From: Mediterraneibacter massiliensis
Lineage (GTDB): Bacteria; Bacillota; Clostridia; Lachnospirales; Lachnospiraceae
NCBI RefSeq assembly: GCF_001487105.1
Contig: NZ_LN913001.1
Location: 519,352-583,351, forward strand
Reading direction: 5' to 3'
Length of the DNA: 64,000 nt
The notes under the pieces are model-generated. The model ran no database searches, was not told the origin of the DNA, and saw nothing but the letters and a program-made list of their open reading frames with translations. Position 1 is the first letter of the stretch. Each line of letters opens with the position of its first letter. Both the position numbers and the translations under genes were made by a program. This document shows, piece by piece, positions 1-8,383 of this stretch.

Positions 1-800
1 TTGCGCTGATGGCAGATTCTACTTCCAGATGGGCAGAGGCCCTTCGTGAGATGTCGGGACGTCTGGAAGAAATGCCCGGTGAGGAAGGATATCCGGCTTA
101 TCTGGGAAGCCGTTTGGCGCAGTTCTATGAGAGAGCCGGACATGTGATCTCCCTTGGCAAAGAAGGCAGAGAGGGAGCGCTTTCCGTAATAGGAGCCGTA
201 TCCCCTCCGGGAGGAGATATTTCCGAGCCTGTTTCCCAGGCGACACTGCGTATTGTAAAGGTATTCTGGGGATTGGATTCCAACCTGGCATATAAGAGAC
301 ATTTCCCAGCCATCAACTGGCTGAACAGTTATTCTTTGTATCTGGATGATATGGAGAAATGGTTCAATGCAAATGTAGCGGAAGGCTGGATGAAGAACAG
401 ACAGAAGATGATGACCCTTCTGCAGGAAGAAGCAGAGCTGGAAGAAATCGTGAAGATGGTTGGTATGGATGCGCTTTCTCCCGGAGACAGACTGAAAATG
501 GAAGCAGCCCGATCGATCCGTGAGGATTTCCTTCATCAGAATTCCTTCCACGAGATCGATACCTATACTTCTCTGAAGAAACAGTATATGATGATGAATC
601 TGGTAACCGCATTTTATGACAGAGCGGTGGACGCATTGGCAGAAGGAGCTTCTCTTGAGAAACTGATCCGTATGCCGGTGCGGGAACAGATCGGTCGTTT
701 TAAATATGTGACGGAGGATGCTCTGGATACAGAATATAAGAAAGTAGACGACGCATTAAGTGTGGAAATTGCAAACGCACTGGTAAAGGAGGACCGCTAA
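1..800 (+). CDS. atpA: V-type ATP synthase subunit A, C-terminal part (5' end outside window)
   Basis: Catalytic subunit of the V/A-type rotary ATPase, which couples ATP synthesis or hydrolysis to ion movement across the membrane. The frame is open from the first complete codon at base 3, so the start lies upstream. The visible part opens with ALMADSTSRWAEALREMSGR and continues with LEEMPGEEGYPAYLGSRLAQFYERAG, the family's signature after the nucleotide-binding core; the P-loop itself is outside the window. About 265 of the usual ~590 residues are present, ending with the helical C-terminal domain. Its TAA is directly followed by the ATG of subunit B, so the two are translationally coupled. 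Confidence 0.97.
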   Translation, partial: ALMADSTSRWAEALREMSGRLEEMPGEEGYPAYLGSRLAQFYERAGHVISLGKEGREGALSVIGAVSPPGGDISEPVSQATLRIVKVFWGLDSNLAYKRHFPAINWLNSYSLYLDDMEKWFNANVAEGWMKNRQKMMTLLQEEAELEEIVKMVGMDALSPGDRLKMEAARSIREDFLHQNSFHEIDTYTSLKKQYMMMNLVTAFYDRAVDALAEGASLEKLIRMPVREQIGRFKYVTEDALDTEYKKVDDALSVEIANALVKEDR

Positions 801-2171
801 ATGCCAAAAGAGTATAGAACGATACAGGAAGTAGCCGGCCCGCTTATGCTGGTGCGCGGCGTGGAAAATGTTACCTATGATGAACTGGGAGAGATCGAGC
901 TGGCCAGCGGAGAAACACGGCGCTGTAAAGTGTTGGAGATCAACGGAAGCGACGCCCTGGTACAGCTGTTTGAGAGCTCTACGGGAATCAATTTATCAAA
1001 CAGTAAAGTCCGTTTTTTGGGGCGCAGTATGGAGTTAGGCGTATCAGAAGATATGCTGGGACGGGTATTTGACGGATTGGGACGTCCGATCGATGACGGC
1101 CCGGAGATTCTGCCGGACGCTCGTATGGATATTAACGGCTTGCCGATGAACCCGGCGGCCAGAAGTTATCCGGAGGAATTTATCCAGACAGGGGTATCCG
1201 CGATCGACGGCTTGAATACACTTGTCCGTGGACAGAAACTGCCTATTTTCTCTGCGTCCGGTCTGCCCCATGCACAGCTGGCGGCGCAGATCGCAAGACA
1301 GGCAAAGGTACTGGGAAATGATGAGAACTTTGCCGTTGTATTTGCCGCAATGGGTATCACATTCGAGGAATCTAATTATTTTATCGAGAGCTTTAAAGAA
1401 ACCGGAGCGATCGACCGTACCGTGCTGTTTGTCAATCTGGCAAACGATCCGGCGATCGAACGTATCGCAACACCGAAAATGGCGCTGACAGCGGCAGAGT
1501 ATCTTGCTTTTGAAAAAGATATGCACGTACTTGTTATCCTGACAGATATCACAAACTATGCAGATGCCCTGCGTGAAGTATCTGCGGCCCGCAAAGAAGT
1601 GCCGGGACGCCGAGGGTATCCGGGATATATGTATACAGACCTGGCTTCCATATACGAGAGAGCCGGACGGCAGAGAGGAAAGACGGGAAGTATCACGATG
1701 ATCCCGATCCTTACTATGCCGGAAGATGACAAGACCCATCCGATTCCTGACCTGACAGGTTACATTACAGAAGGACAGATTATCTTAAGCCGTGATCTTT
1801 ACAGAAAAGGGATTGCGCCGCCGATTGATGTTCTGCCGTCACTGTCCCGTCTGAAAGATAAGGGAATCGGAGAAGGAAAGACACGTGCCGATCATTCCAA
1901 TACGATGAACCAGCTTTTCGCCGCATATGCGCGTGGAAAAGATGCCAAAGAATTGATGGTCATCTTAGGGGAGGCGGCGCTGACTGAGATCGACCTTATG
2001 TATGCGAAGTTTGCAGATGCGTTTGAAGAAAAATATGTCTCCCAGGGATATATGACAGACCGCAGCATTGAAGAAACCCTGGAGATTGGCTGGGAACTGC
2101 TGCGCATGCTCCCAAGAACAGAACTAAAGCGTATCGACGACAAATTCCTAGATAAATATTATGCCCAATAA
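801..2171 (+). CDS. atpB: V-type ATP synthase subunit B
   Basis: Non-catalytic nucleotide-binding subunit alternating with A in the A3B3 head of the V/A-type ATPase. The 456-residue length is normal for the family. An N-terminal beta-barrel (about 1-75) is followed by the ATPase-like core. The P-loop position is degenerate, [12 protein letters not shown] near 149-160, as expected for B and unlike the true Walker A of subunit [24 protein letters not shown] near 267-289 is the B counterpart of the A-subunit signature. The start directly abuts the A stop, and the RBS AAAGGAGG lies inside the A gene (785-792). Subunit D follows after a 246-bp gap occupied by repeats. Confidence 0.97.
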   Translation: MPKEYRTIQEVAGPLMLVRGVENVTYDELGEIELASGETRRCKVLEINGSDALVQLFESSTGINLSNSKVRFLGRSMELGVSEDMLGRVFDGLGRPIDDGPEILPDARMDINGLPMNPAARSYPEEFIQTGVSAIDGLNTLVRGQKLPIFSASGLPHAQLAAQIARQAKVLGNDENFAVVFAAMGITFEESNYFIESFKETGAIDRTVLFVNLANDPAIERIATPKMALTAAEYLAFEKDMHVLVILTDITNYADALREVSAARKEVPGRRGYPGYMYTDLASIYERAGRQRGKTGSITMIPILTMPEDDKTHPIPDLTGYITEGQIILSRDLYRKGIAPPIDVLPSLSRLKDKGIGEGKTRADHSNTMNQLFAAYARGKDAKELMVILGEAALTEIDLMYAKFADAFEEKYVSQGYMTDRSIEETLEIGWELLRMLPRTELKRIDDKFLDKYYAQ

Positions 2172-2179
2172 TCAGCCGT

Positions 2180-2253
2180 GCATATCCTCTAAACAGAGGA
2201 AAGTGCAAGCTTGTCTTGCACTGGCAGGTGTTTAGAGGGATATATAGGGCGGA
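2180..2253 (+). repeat. Structured 74-bp repeat, copy 1 (V-ATPase B-D gap)
   Basis: First of two nearly identical 74-bp units, starting GCATATCCTCTAAACAGAGG. It can fold into a two-part hairpin: the outer arm ATATCCTCTAAAC pairs with GTTTAGAGGGATAT (one bulged base) and the inner arm AGTGCAAG pairs with CTTGCACT. It lies inside the transcribed ATPase operon, between the stop of B and the start of D. It encodes no protein. A processing or stability element, or a small palindromic mobile repeat, are both possible. Confidence 0.8.
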
Positions 2254-2314
2254 TGCCCGCCAGTGAGATGAAGCGAAAGCGGAAACGAGCTGCACGGCTG
2301 AGCAGAAAAAGTAA

Positions 2315-2388
2315 GCATATCCTCTAAACAGAGGAAAGTGCAAGCCTGTCTTGCACTGGCAGGTGTTTAGAGGGATATATAGGGCGGA
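2315..2388 (+). repeat. Structured 74-bp repeat, copy 2
   Basis: Second copy, 135 bp after the first. By eye it differs from copy 1 at one base (GCAAGCC instead of GCAAGCT) and keeps both nested inverted arms. It ends 12 bp before the Shine-Dalgarno of subunit D, so a folded hairpin would sit just upstream of that ribosome site. Confidence 0.8.
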
Positions 2389-2417
2389 AGGAAAGCATAC
2401 AAGGAGGTGAGCGCAAG

Positions 2418-3077
2418 TTGGCAGCAACACAGGTAAATCCTACCCGTATGGAACTGACCAGGCTTAAGAAGAAGCGGATCACAGCGATACGCGGACATAA
2501 GCTTTTAAAAGATAAGCGGGATGAACTCATGCGCCAGTATCTGGACTTAGTCCGGGAAAACATGGAAGTCCGCAAAAAGGTGGAGGCAGGCATCCTGTCT
2601 GCAAATAAGAATTTTGTGATCGCTAAAGCAGGCATGTCGGAGGCGGCACTGCATACAGCTTTAATGGCGCCGAAACAGGAGATCAATCTGTCGCCCGGCG
2701 AGAAGAATGTTATGAGTGTAAATATCCCGACGTTTCAGTATCAGACAAGAACAGCGGATGAAAATGATATTTATTCTTACGGTTTTGCATTTACATCCAG
2801 CGATCTGGATGGAGCGGTTAAATCACTGGCAGATATTGTGCCGGATATGATACGGCTGGCAGAATGTGAAAAGGCGTGCCAGCTCATGGCAGCCGAGATA
2901 GAAAAGACAAGAAGACGTGTAAACGCGTTGGAACATGTCATTATCCCGGAAACGGAGAAAAATATCAAATATATCACCATGAAGCTGGATGAAAATGAGC
3001 GAAGTACCCAGATTCGTCTGATGAAAGTAAAAGATATGATGCTGGAAGAAGCACATCATTATAACGAGAAAGAATAA
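2418..3077 (+). CDS. atpD: V-type ATP synthase subunit D
   Basis: Central-stalk subunit that links the A3B3 head to the membrane rotor. The 219-residue protein has the family start (NPTRMELTRLKKKRITAIRGHKLLKDKRDEL, a long amphipathic helix) and a C-terminal helix rich in EKTRRRVNALEHVIIPETEKNI, a strongly conserved D-subunit signature. The start is a TTG codon chosen because AAGGAGGTG lies about 10 bases upstream (2400-2408) and the family's N-terminal helix begins right after it. It is the last gene of the operon; a terminator follows. Confidence 0.95.
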   Translation: MAATQVNPTRMELTRLKKKRITAIRGHKLLKDKRDELMRQYLDLVRENMEVRKKVEAGILSANKNFVIAKAGMSEAALHTALMAPKQEINLSPGEKNVMSVNIPTFQYQTRTADENDIYSYGFAFTSSDLDGAVKSLADIVPDMIRLAECEKACQLMAAEIEKTRRRVNALEHVIIPETEKNIKYITMKLDENERSTQIRLMKVKDMMLEEAHHYNEKE

Positions 3078-3085
3078 AAAGAGAG

Positions 3086-3150
3086 AACCCAGCCTTAGAA
3101 GGAGCTTTTTGCCGGTATGCGGCGCAGCCTTTTCTGAGACTGGGTTTTTA
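3086..3150 (+). terminator. Intrinsic terminator of the V-ATPase operon
   Basis: AACCCAG at 3086-3092 pairs with CTGGGTT near 3140-3146, followed by a T run. The interior is long and imperfectly paired. It separates the operon from a convergent minus-strand gene. Confidence 0.7.
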
Positions 3151-3179
3151 ATATGAAAATTATTTATTTTATAACAATA

Positions 3180-4115
3180 CTACTCAGTTTCTGGGAGAGG
3201 GGTTTTATGATTATCCAGTATGATCTCACAGGCAGCATTGGGAAATTCCTCTGCCAGACAGGAACTTAAGCGCTCATTGGCTGCCTGGATATTTTTTACG
3301 GATACGGCATCCGCGTCAACGCGAAAATAGATGGAGATCCATAGCTGACGGCCGGTACGGGCAATATCATAGAAAACGGGAATAAAAGCATAGTCTTCTA
3401 AAATTTTGCCGGATATTTTTTTGATCGTGTCGACCGTCTGCTGATCCGGTGAAAAAAGAAACAATTCCCGGAAAGTTTCAATCAGCATTTTGATCGTCTC
3501 AGGAATCATAAACAGCATGATCAATATAGCAATGAGCTGGTCAAAATAAGGAGAGAGAAAGGCAAAAGACGTCTGCTGCAGTTCCATGGCAATAAAAAAG
3601 GCGAAAGACATGCCAAGACTGTAAGCCACATCAAGTTTCCAACCTAGTATTTCTGCTTTTACCGTAGGGGAAGAAACTTTGCGGCTCATGAATTTCATTA
3701 TGCATAAAATCAGAAAACTGACCATTCCCAGAATCAGCTGGAATAAAGAGACTTGCCCTTTGTTGATATGACTGCCGCCGGAAAATAATTTTTCAATGAC
3801 ACTTGTCAGCACACTGACAGTTACAGAAATCAGCATGATATTTTTGATCAAAATAAAAAAAGATTCCAGCTGAAAAAAGCCATATGGATGCTTTTCGGAA
3901 ATAGGGCGATGAAATAAAGGGGTCAAAAATAAAAGCAAAATAATAAAGACAAGTTCAGAAGCATCATACAATGCATCCATCAGTGTGGATTGGGAATGGC
4001 TGTAGACCGCATAAATCAGCTCAACGATAACAAAACCGACTCCGGACAAAAAAGAGAGGAGCAGGATCCTTTTTTCTAATATTTCTTCTGAACTTTTCGG
4101 TGTATGATGCTTCAT
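3180..4115 (-). CDS. CDF-family cation transporter
   Basis: Probable metal-cation efflux protein of the cation diffusion facilitator family, a proton-coupled exporter in the membrane. The 311 residues hold about six hydrophobic segments (roughly 18-36, 52-66, 86-106, 124-142, 165-180, 188-202) followed by a soluble tail of about 90 residues matching the usual cytoplasmic dimerisation domain. The TM2 metal motif is D47-x3-D51 (LMDALYDASE). The TM5 motif is GWKLD, ending at D162: the position normally held by His or Asp four residues earlier is Gly158, so the transport site is atypical and the substrate cannot be predicted. It is the last gene of a three-gene minus-strand operon, 23 bp after the MFS gene. 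Confidence 0.82.
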   Translation of the reverse strand: MKHHTPKSSEEILEKRILLLSFLSGVGFVIVELIYAVYSHSQSTLMDALYDASELVFIILLLFLTPLFHRPISEKHPYGFFQLESFFILIKNIMLISVTVSVLTSVIEKLFSGGSHINKGQVSLFQLILGMVSFLILCIMKFMSRKVSSPTVKAEILGWKLDVAYSLGMSFAFFIAMELQQTSFAFLSPYFDQLIAILIMLFMIPETIKMLIETFRELFLFSPDQQTVDTIKKISGKILEDYAFIPVFYDIARTGRQLWISIYFRVDADAVSVKNIQAANERLSSCLAEEFPNAACEIILDNHKTPLPETE

Positions 4116-4138
4116 GAAGCAGTTTCCTTTCTATTTAT

Positions 4139-5383
4139 TTAGTATTCGTTTAATCTTGCGGCTTTTAAAAATAAAAGCAGGCCGATTAAAAACATGACAG
4201 ATAATGCGCTGACGCCGATATTGATACTCCCTGTGATCTGACTTAAAAAGGAGACAAAAGCAGTACCGATAATAGAGGCGCCTTTTCCGCAGATATCATA
4301 GATTCCGAAATATTCTCCGGACTTTTCCGCAGGGATAATCTTAGCAAAATAGGAACGGGACAGAGCTTGTATCGTTCCCTGGAACAATCCTACTAAAACA
4401 GCCAGGATCCAGAAATCTAACTGTGTGTCAAGCCAGTAAGCATACACGGCGATGCCGAAGTATGCGCTGATACAGACGGCGATGATCTTAGCAGGCGAGA
4501 CTTTTTTCACGAGTCTGCTAAAAAGTAAGACAGAAGGGAATGCAACAATCTGTGTCACAAGGAGCGCCAAAAGAAGACCATTGCTGTCCAGTCCCAGGGC
4601 TTGTCCATATGCGGTCGCCATATCGATGACCGTATAAACTCCGTCGATATAAAAGAAAAATGCAAGCAGAAAAAGAAAAACACGTTTTTCTTTTACCAGT
4701 TCCTTAAAGGTATGACCCAGGCGCAAAAAGCTGTCTTTGATCACATGACCTCCGGTCTGGACATAGTATTTCTGCCGATAGCATTTTAATAAAGGAAGGG
4801 AAGAACCTCCCCACCAGAGCGCTGTGATCAAAAAGGCGATGATCATGGACTGCTGTGCGCTCAGTCCTATGTTGCCTCCGAATAGGATGAGAAGCAGACA
4901 GACAGCAAAAGGAATACAGCTGCCGATATATCCCCAGGCATAACCGTGGGAGGAGACACGATCCATTCGATCAGGTTCCGCTATATCGGGCAGCATTGCG
5001 TCATAAAATACAAGACTTGAAGAATAGCCAGTCTTTGCCAGAATGAAGATCACGAGGAACCAGAACCAGGACGAAAGGAATCCCAGAAGAATACACCCGG
5101 CGATTCCAAGTCCCATAACAATTCCAAAGATCTTTTTCTTATAATTTTGTATATCTGCGACAGCGCCCAACGTAAGGCCGATCAGTGCGACCAGCAGGGT
5201 GCTTATCGACACGGCATATCCCCAGTAAGCCAGATAGTCGACATCTGAAATACCGGCGTTTCCGGCAAGGGTATTGAAGTAAATTGGGAAGATGGTGGAT
5301 ACCATCATTGTAAATGCAGAGTTCCCCACATCATAAAGAACCCAGTTTTTTTCTAGTTTGGTAAGTTTAAATTTCATACTCAT
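4139..5383 (-). CDS. UMF1-type MFS transporter (Atg22-like)
   Basis: Integral membrane transporter of the major facilitator superfamily, UMF1/Atg22-like group, probably a small-molecule exporter; substrates are unknown for most bacterial members. The 414 residues contain about 12 hydrophobic segments. The N-terminus LEKNWVLYDVGNSAFTMMVSTIFPIYF is the typical UMF1 start, and the second half carries the re-entry FQGTIQALSRSYFAKIIPAEKSGEYFGIYD, another family hallmark. It lies 29 bp downstream of the phospholipase-like gene. Linkage to the CDF gene suggests co-transcription but not a shared substrate. Confidence 0.88.
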   Translation of the reverse strand: MSMKFKLTKLEKNWVLYDVGNSAFTMMVSTIFPIYFNTLAGNAGISDVDYLAYWGYAVSISTLLVALIGLTLGAVADIQNYKKKIFGIVMGLGIAGCILLGFLSSWFWFLVIFILAKTGYSSSLVFYDAMLPDIAEPDRMDRVSSHGYAWGYIGSCIPFAVCLLLILFGGNIGLSAQQSMIIAFLITALWWGGSSLPLLKCYRQKYYVQTGGHVIKDSFLRLGHTFKELVKEKRVFLFLLAFFFYIDGVYTVIDMATAYGQALGLDSNGLLLALLVTQIVAFPSVLLFSRLVKKVSPAKIIAVCISAYFGIAVYAYWLDTQLDFWILAVLVGLFQGTIQALSRSYFAKIIPAEKSGEYFGIYDICGKGASIIGTAFVSFLSQITGSINIGVSALSVMFLIGLLLFLKAARLNEY

Positions 5384-5412
5384 TCCTCTCGTATGTGCAA
5401 TAGTTTTGATTT

Positions 5413-6234
5413 CTACAGGGGAAGTGTTTCCCAGTTTTCTCCTGCCCCGAATGTCCTGTGAAAACGTTTGGGAAGTTCTTCATTTTGGAACAGTGTTTTT
5501 TGATAGTCGATGATCAGTCCTGCCGCCAAAGGAACTGCTCCGGAGTACAGACGCCTAAGAAGCTGACAGTAGTCCTCGCAGGCAGGATTGGGCGTTTCAC
5601 TCATGACCATGCCGTGCATAGCGTCGTATATTTTGGCAAGTTTCATTGCTCCAAAGAGAAGCTGCCGTTTCTTTGGATTGGGAGACAGCAGTACTTTATG
5701 ATAAAAAATCATAGATTTTAGCGCCTTTTTTACTGTATCTGCAGAAAGTTCTTCAAAAAAAGGTGCAATGATCTCGGCATTTTGCGCTGTAGGATGAATG
5801 TGCCGGGTGGTGAGATATTTTATAGGATTAATATAGTCCTCGCACAGAAGCAGTCTGTCAAACTCCATCTCGATCTCGGCATGGCTGATCCCGCTTGCCT
5901 GTATCATTTTTTCGATATAAGGATGACATTCGCTGTCCAGGGCAAAATGGCAGATAAAGCCATAGATGTAGGCTCTGGCAGCGGCAGGATCTGCAGACGC
6001 GTTGATTCTCTGTATGCCTTTTTTGAAAAATTCATCGGCCATTTTTTCATGCATCGCATAGCCTTGTGCATTCACAGGGGTCTTGATAAGCGCTTTGTGG
6101 TAAAATAGTATATCTGGTCCGTGCAGTCCGATATCGAAAAGCTCCCTGTGATTTTCGATAGCGCCTTGCAGAGGTCTGGGCAGAGCGCTGATTACTTCTT
6201 TTCCAAATCTATAATGTGTGTATGTTGTCGGCAT
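5413..6234 (-). CDS. Zinc-dependent phospholipase C family protein
   Basis: Member of the Zn-dependent PLC/S1-P1-like fold family. Family members hydrolyse phospholipids, but many intracellular homologues have no tested activity. The 273 residues show the metal-ligand pattern: THYRFGKEV at 5-13, GLHGPDILFYHKA near 37-49, HFALDSECHPYIEKM near 102-117 and SHAEIEMEFDR near 124-134, giving several His/Asp ligands in the expected order. No signal peptide is visible, so the protein is probably cytoplasmic and a housekeeping hydrolase rather than a secreted toxin. It is the first gene of the minus-strand operon. Confidence 0.85.
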   Translation of the reverse strand: MPTTYTHYRFGKEVISALPRPLQGAIENHRELFDIGLHGPDILFYHKALIKTPVNAQGYAMHEKMADEFFKKGIQRINASADPAAARAYIYGFICHFALDSECHPYIEKMIQASGISHAEIEMEFDRLLLCEDYINPIKYLTTRHIHPTAQNAEIIAPFFEELSADTVKKALKSMIFYHKVLLSPNPKKRQLLFGAMKLAKIYDAMHGMVMSETPNPACEDYCQLLRRLYSGAVPLAAGLIIDYQKTLFQNEELPKRFHRTFGAGENWETLPL

Positions 6235-6336
6235 AAAATCTCTCCTTTTGTAAGTTCTTTTTCACATCATAGGTATATATTATCACATAATCAGAGTAAA
6301 GAGAGTATTATGTTTGCGAAAAATGAAAGTAAAACC

Positions 6337-6364
6337 TTGACATTTTTGTTTTTCGTTTTATAGT
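6337..6364 (+). promoter_or_regulatory. Promoter of the tmRNA gene
   Basis: TTGACA at 6337-6342, a 16-base spacer and TATAGT at 6359-6364; an overlapping TATAAT at 6364-6369 has 21-base spacing. It is followed by a perfect 9-bp hairpin (6384-6392 with 6400-6408) in the leader, about 24 bases upstream of the predicted mature 5' end. Confidence 0.65.
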
Positions 6365-6431
6365 ATAATATATGGTCTTAGTATTTTTCAGTTGCGCATA
6401 CTGAAAAAAGAGGCTGTATTTCATTGGACAA

Positions 6432-6773
6432 GGGCTTGTACTGGTTTCGACAGGGATCTTGAAGATGGAGAAGCTATCCGCAGGTTGATGCGTCAAATCA
6501 CAAATTTAAAATTAAACGCTAACGATAATTACGAATTAGCTGCAGCCTAATTGCTGCATGTCAGCCTTAGAGCACTCACACTTTAAGGATCTGGCACCGA
6601 CTATGTGAGAAACGATACCGGCAAAGCTTTGAGCCGGCAGGCGTATCATGAAGCTACCGAAACTGTAAGGATGTTAGTTTCCGTACAGCGGGGGGAATCT
6701 GAAAGAACTGACTATGATAGTAGAAGTACATGGGATAGGTTTTTGGACGCGGGTTCGATTCCCGCCAGGTCCA
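6432..6773 (+). ncRNA. ssrA: tmRNA (10Sa RNA)
   Basis: Transfer-messenger RNA, which rescues stalled ribosomes and tags the nascent protein for degradation. The 5' acceptor strand GGGCTTG pairs with CAGGTCC near the 3' end, and TACTGGTTTCGACAGGG is the conserved 5' block. The tag frame runs from GCT at 6518 to TAA at 6550 and reads ANDNYELAAA. The 3' part GGACGCGGGTTCGATTCCCG forms the T arm. CCA is not encoded. The length of about 342 nt is normal. The extra Ala and the Glu in place of the common YALAA ending are notable. Confidence 0.95.
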
Positions 6774-6778
6774 TATAG

Positions 6779-6851
6779 GGGGTATTAGCGCAGTTGGGAG
6801 CGCGCAACATTCGCATTGTTGAGGCCACGGGTTCGAATCCCGTATACTCCA
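6779..6851 (+). tRNA. tRNA-Ala(CGC)
   Basis: A 73-nt cloverleaf starting five bases after the tmRNA end: acceptor GGGGTAT with ATACTCC, D stem GCGC/GCGC, anticodon loop TTCGCAT (anticodon CGC), T arm ACGGG-TTCGAAT-CCCGT, discriminator A. The G3:U70 wobble pair, the alanine identity element, is present. CCA is not encoded. It is probably co-transcribed with the tmRNA from the promoter at 6337. Confidence 0.95.
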
Positions 6852-6868
6852 TTATAAAAAGTTTTGTT

Positions 6869-6906
6869 AGCGATACTTGGTTTTCACAACCAGGTATCGC
6901 TTTTTT
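6869..6906 (+). terminator. Terminator of the tmRNA/tRNA-Ala unit
   Basis: Stem AGCGATAC-TTGGTT pairing with AACCAGGTATCGCT, loop TTCAC, then a run of six T. It ends the stable-RNA transcript about 55 bases before the GNAT gene. Confidence 0.9.
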
Positions 6907-6962
6907 CTTCCTATGTTTTTGCAGAAATCTCAGTTTCATTTCATATATCGGAGGGGAAAGAA

Positions 6963-7412
6963 GTGGAAATCAGAAGATATGAGCAGTCAGACTGCGAGAT
7001 TTTGGCAGAATTATTTTATCATACGGTCCATACCGTTAATGCAAAAGACTATACAAAAGAGCAGCTTGCCGTATGGGCAGACGGAAAGGTGGATCTGGAA
7101 AAATGGAACCAGTCACTTCGAGAACATTATAGTGTAGTGGCAGTTGATGAAGGGGTGATCGTCGGCTTTGGCGATATAGATCGGACAGGTTACCTTGACC
7201 GTTTATTCGTTCGTGCGGATTGTCAGGGGAAAGGGATCGCTACAGCGATCTGTGATCGATTAGAGCAGGAGATGCGGGGAAATATTACTGTGCATTCTTC
7301 TATAACGGCAAGACCTTTTTTCGAAAAGAGAGGATATAGAGTTATCAAAGAACAACAAGTAGAACGACAAGGAGTTTTTCTTACAAATTATATCATGATA
7401 AAGAAAGACTGA
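6963..7412 (+). CDS. GNAT-family N-acetyltransferase
   Basis: Acetyl-CoA-dependent N-acetyltransferase; the acceptor is unknown. The start is GTG at 6963, chosen because GGAGGGGAAA lies 4-12 bases upstream and the family begins directly with MEIRRYEQSDCEILAELFYHTV. The predicted protein has 149 residues. The acetyl-CoA-binding motif A is LDRLFVRADCQGKGIATAICDRLE (about 78-101), with the Q-x-x-G-x-G/A loop (QGKGIA) and the C-terminal ARPFFEKRGYRV typical of the fold. It lies directly after the tmRNA/tRNA terminator and begins an AT-rich accessory stretch. Confidence 0.87.
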   Translation: MEIRRYEQSDCEILAELFYHTVHTVNAKDYTKEQLAVWADGKVDLEKWNQSLREHYSVVAVDEGVIVGFGDIDRTGYLDRLFVRADCQGKGIATAICDRLEQEMRGNITVHSSITARPFFEKRGYRVIKEQQVERQGVFLTNYIMIKKD

Positions 7413-7424
7413 CTTAAAGTGATT

Positions 7425-7541
7425 ATGTTTATCCCATCTGTATTTATGTTTTATAACTTAAGTGCATGGAGTTATGTAGTAGTATATACAGGTATTGCGT
7501 TATTTGGCAATTTAATAGCATTGCCATTAAGAAAAAAGTAA
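7425..7541 (+). CDS. Small hydrophobic ORF, possible remnant of a membrane protein
   Basis: A 38-codon frame (MFIPSVFMFYNLSAWSYVVVY... ending in ALPLRKK) with one or two hydrophobic segments and a positively charged end. It lies 12 bases after the acetyltransferase stop, with only the weak candidate AAAG ribosome site. The sequence looks like the C-terminal end of a small integral membrane protein whose front has been lost, but an intact mini-protein is also possible. I do not recognise the family. Confidence 0.3.
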   Translation: MFIPSVFMFYNLSAWSYVVVYTGIALFGNLIALPLRKK

Positions 7542-7600
7542 AACCCAATTTTGTAGAGCGCAGAGTCAATAGAAGATTTGGATTGCGGAGGATGGAAAGA

Positions 7601-8272
7601 ATGATTTCAACTATTTTAATGGATATAGATGATACACTTTTGGATTTTGATTTATGTGCAAAATGGGCAATGGATGAAGCTGCAAAGAAAATGAAATTAA
7701 TACTGCCTCAAAATACATATGACCATTTCAAAAAAATCAATGCCTCACTTTGGAAGCAGATGGAGAAAAAAGAAATAACTTCGGATGAGATTTATTGTGT
7801 GAGATGGGAAAAGGTTTCTCTAGCGGTGGGAGTATCACTTGATGGTAAAGAGTTTGAGAAGCATTTCCTTGCGTATCTTTCTAAAAGTGCTATTCAAGTA
7901 GAGGGAGCTTTAGAGTTATTAGAGTATTTAAGTGGAAAATATAAAATATATGCAGCAAGCAACGGCCCGTTTGAACAGCAAGTACAAAGAATGAAATTAG
8001 CTGGAATGGATAACTACTTAAGCGGTTATTTTGTGTCAGAAAAAATAGGACATTCAAAGCCGACGAAAGAATTTTTTGCTGTGTGCTGTAAAGAAATATG
8101 TGCAGCGGACTTAAGTGAGATCATCATGATAGGGGATTCCTTATCCGCAGATATAAAAGGGGCTAACAATTACGGTATAAAAACATGTTGGTTTGATAAA
8201 GAATCAAAAGGTACAGAGAATCCAGCAGATTATACGGTAGATCATTTGTTGGAAATAAAAGCGTTTCTTTAA
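7601..8272 (+). CDS. YjjG-type HAD phosphatase (noncanonical pyrimidine nucleotidase family)
   Basis: Haloacid-dehalogenase hydrolase resembling YjjG, a 5'-nucleotidase that cleans up noncanonical pyrimidine nucleotides. Motif I is MDIDDTLLDF with nucleophile Asp8 and acid Asp10; motif II is AASNGP near 127-132; the motif III Lys is in HSKPTKEFF near 155; motif IV is IMIGDSLSADIKGANNYG near 180-197. The length of 223 residues fits. The ATG at 7601 was preferred to 7592 because GGAGGA (7587-7592) is correctly spaced for it. Codons are markedly A/T-rich compared with neighbours, suggesting acquisition next to the tmRNA locus. Confidence 0.85.
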   Translation: MISTILMDIDDTLLDFDLCAKWAMDEAAKKMKLILPQNTYDHFKKINASLWKQMEKKEITSDEIYCVRWEKVSLAVGVSLDGKEFEKHFLAYLSKSAIQVEGALELLEYLSGKYKIYAASNGPFEQQVQRMKLAGMDNYLSGYFVSEKIGHSKPTKEFFAVCCKEICAADLSEIIMIGDSLSADIKGANNYGIKTCWFDKESKGTENPADYTVDHLLEIKAFL

Positions 8273-8383
8273 ATATATTAAATCCCAGTAATACAAAGTG
8301 ATGAATTTTCACTTTCCTGCAACAAAATGCTTTATCATTGACTCTTATTATTAAAAACTACTTTGAATTAGGAGGAATTGAAT

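Noticed and set aside
1044..1739. Long open frame on the minus strand opposite atpB
   Set aside because: It is antisense to a conserved, certain gene, has no family-like sequence and no ribosome site.
1996..2430. Minus-strand frame through both 74-bp repeats with duplicated peptide segments
   Set aside because: The duplication simply reflects the DNA repeat; no start signal.
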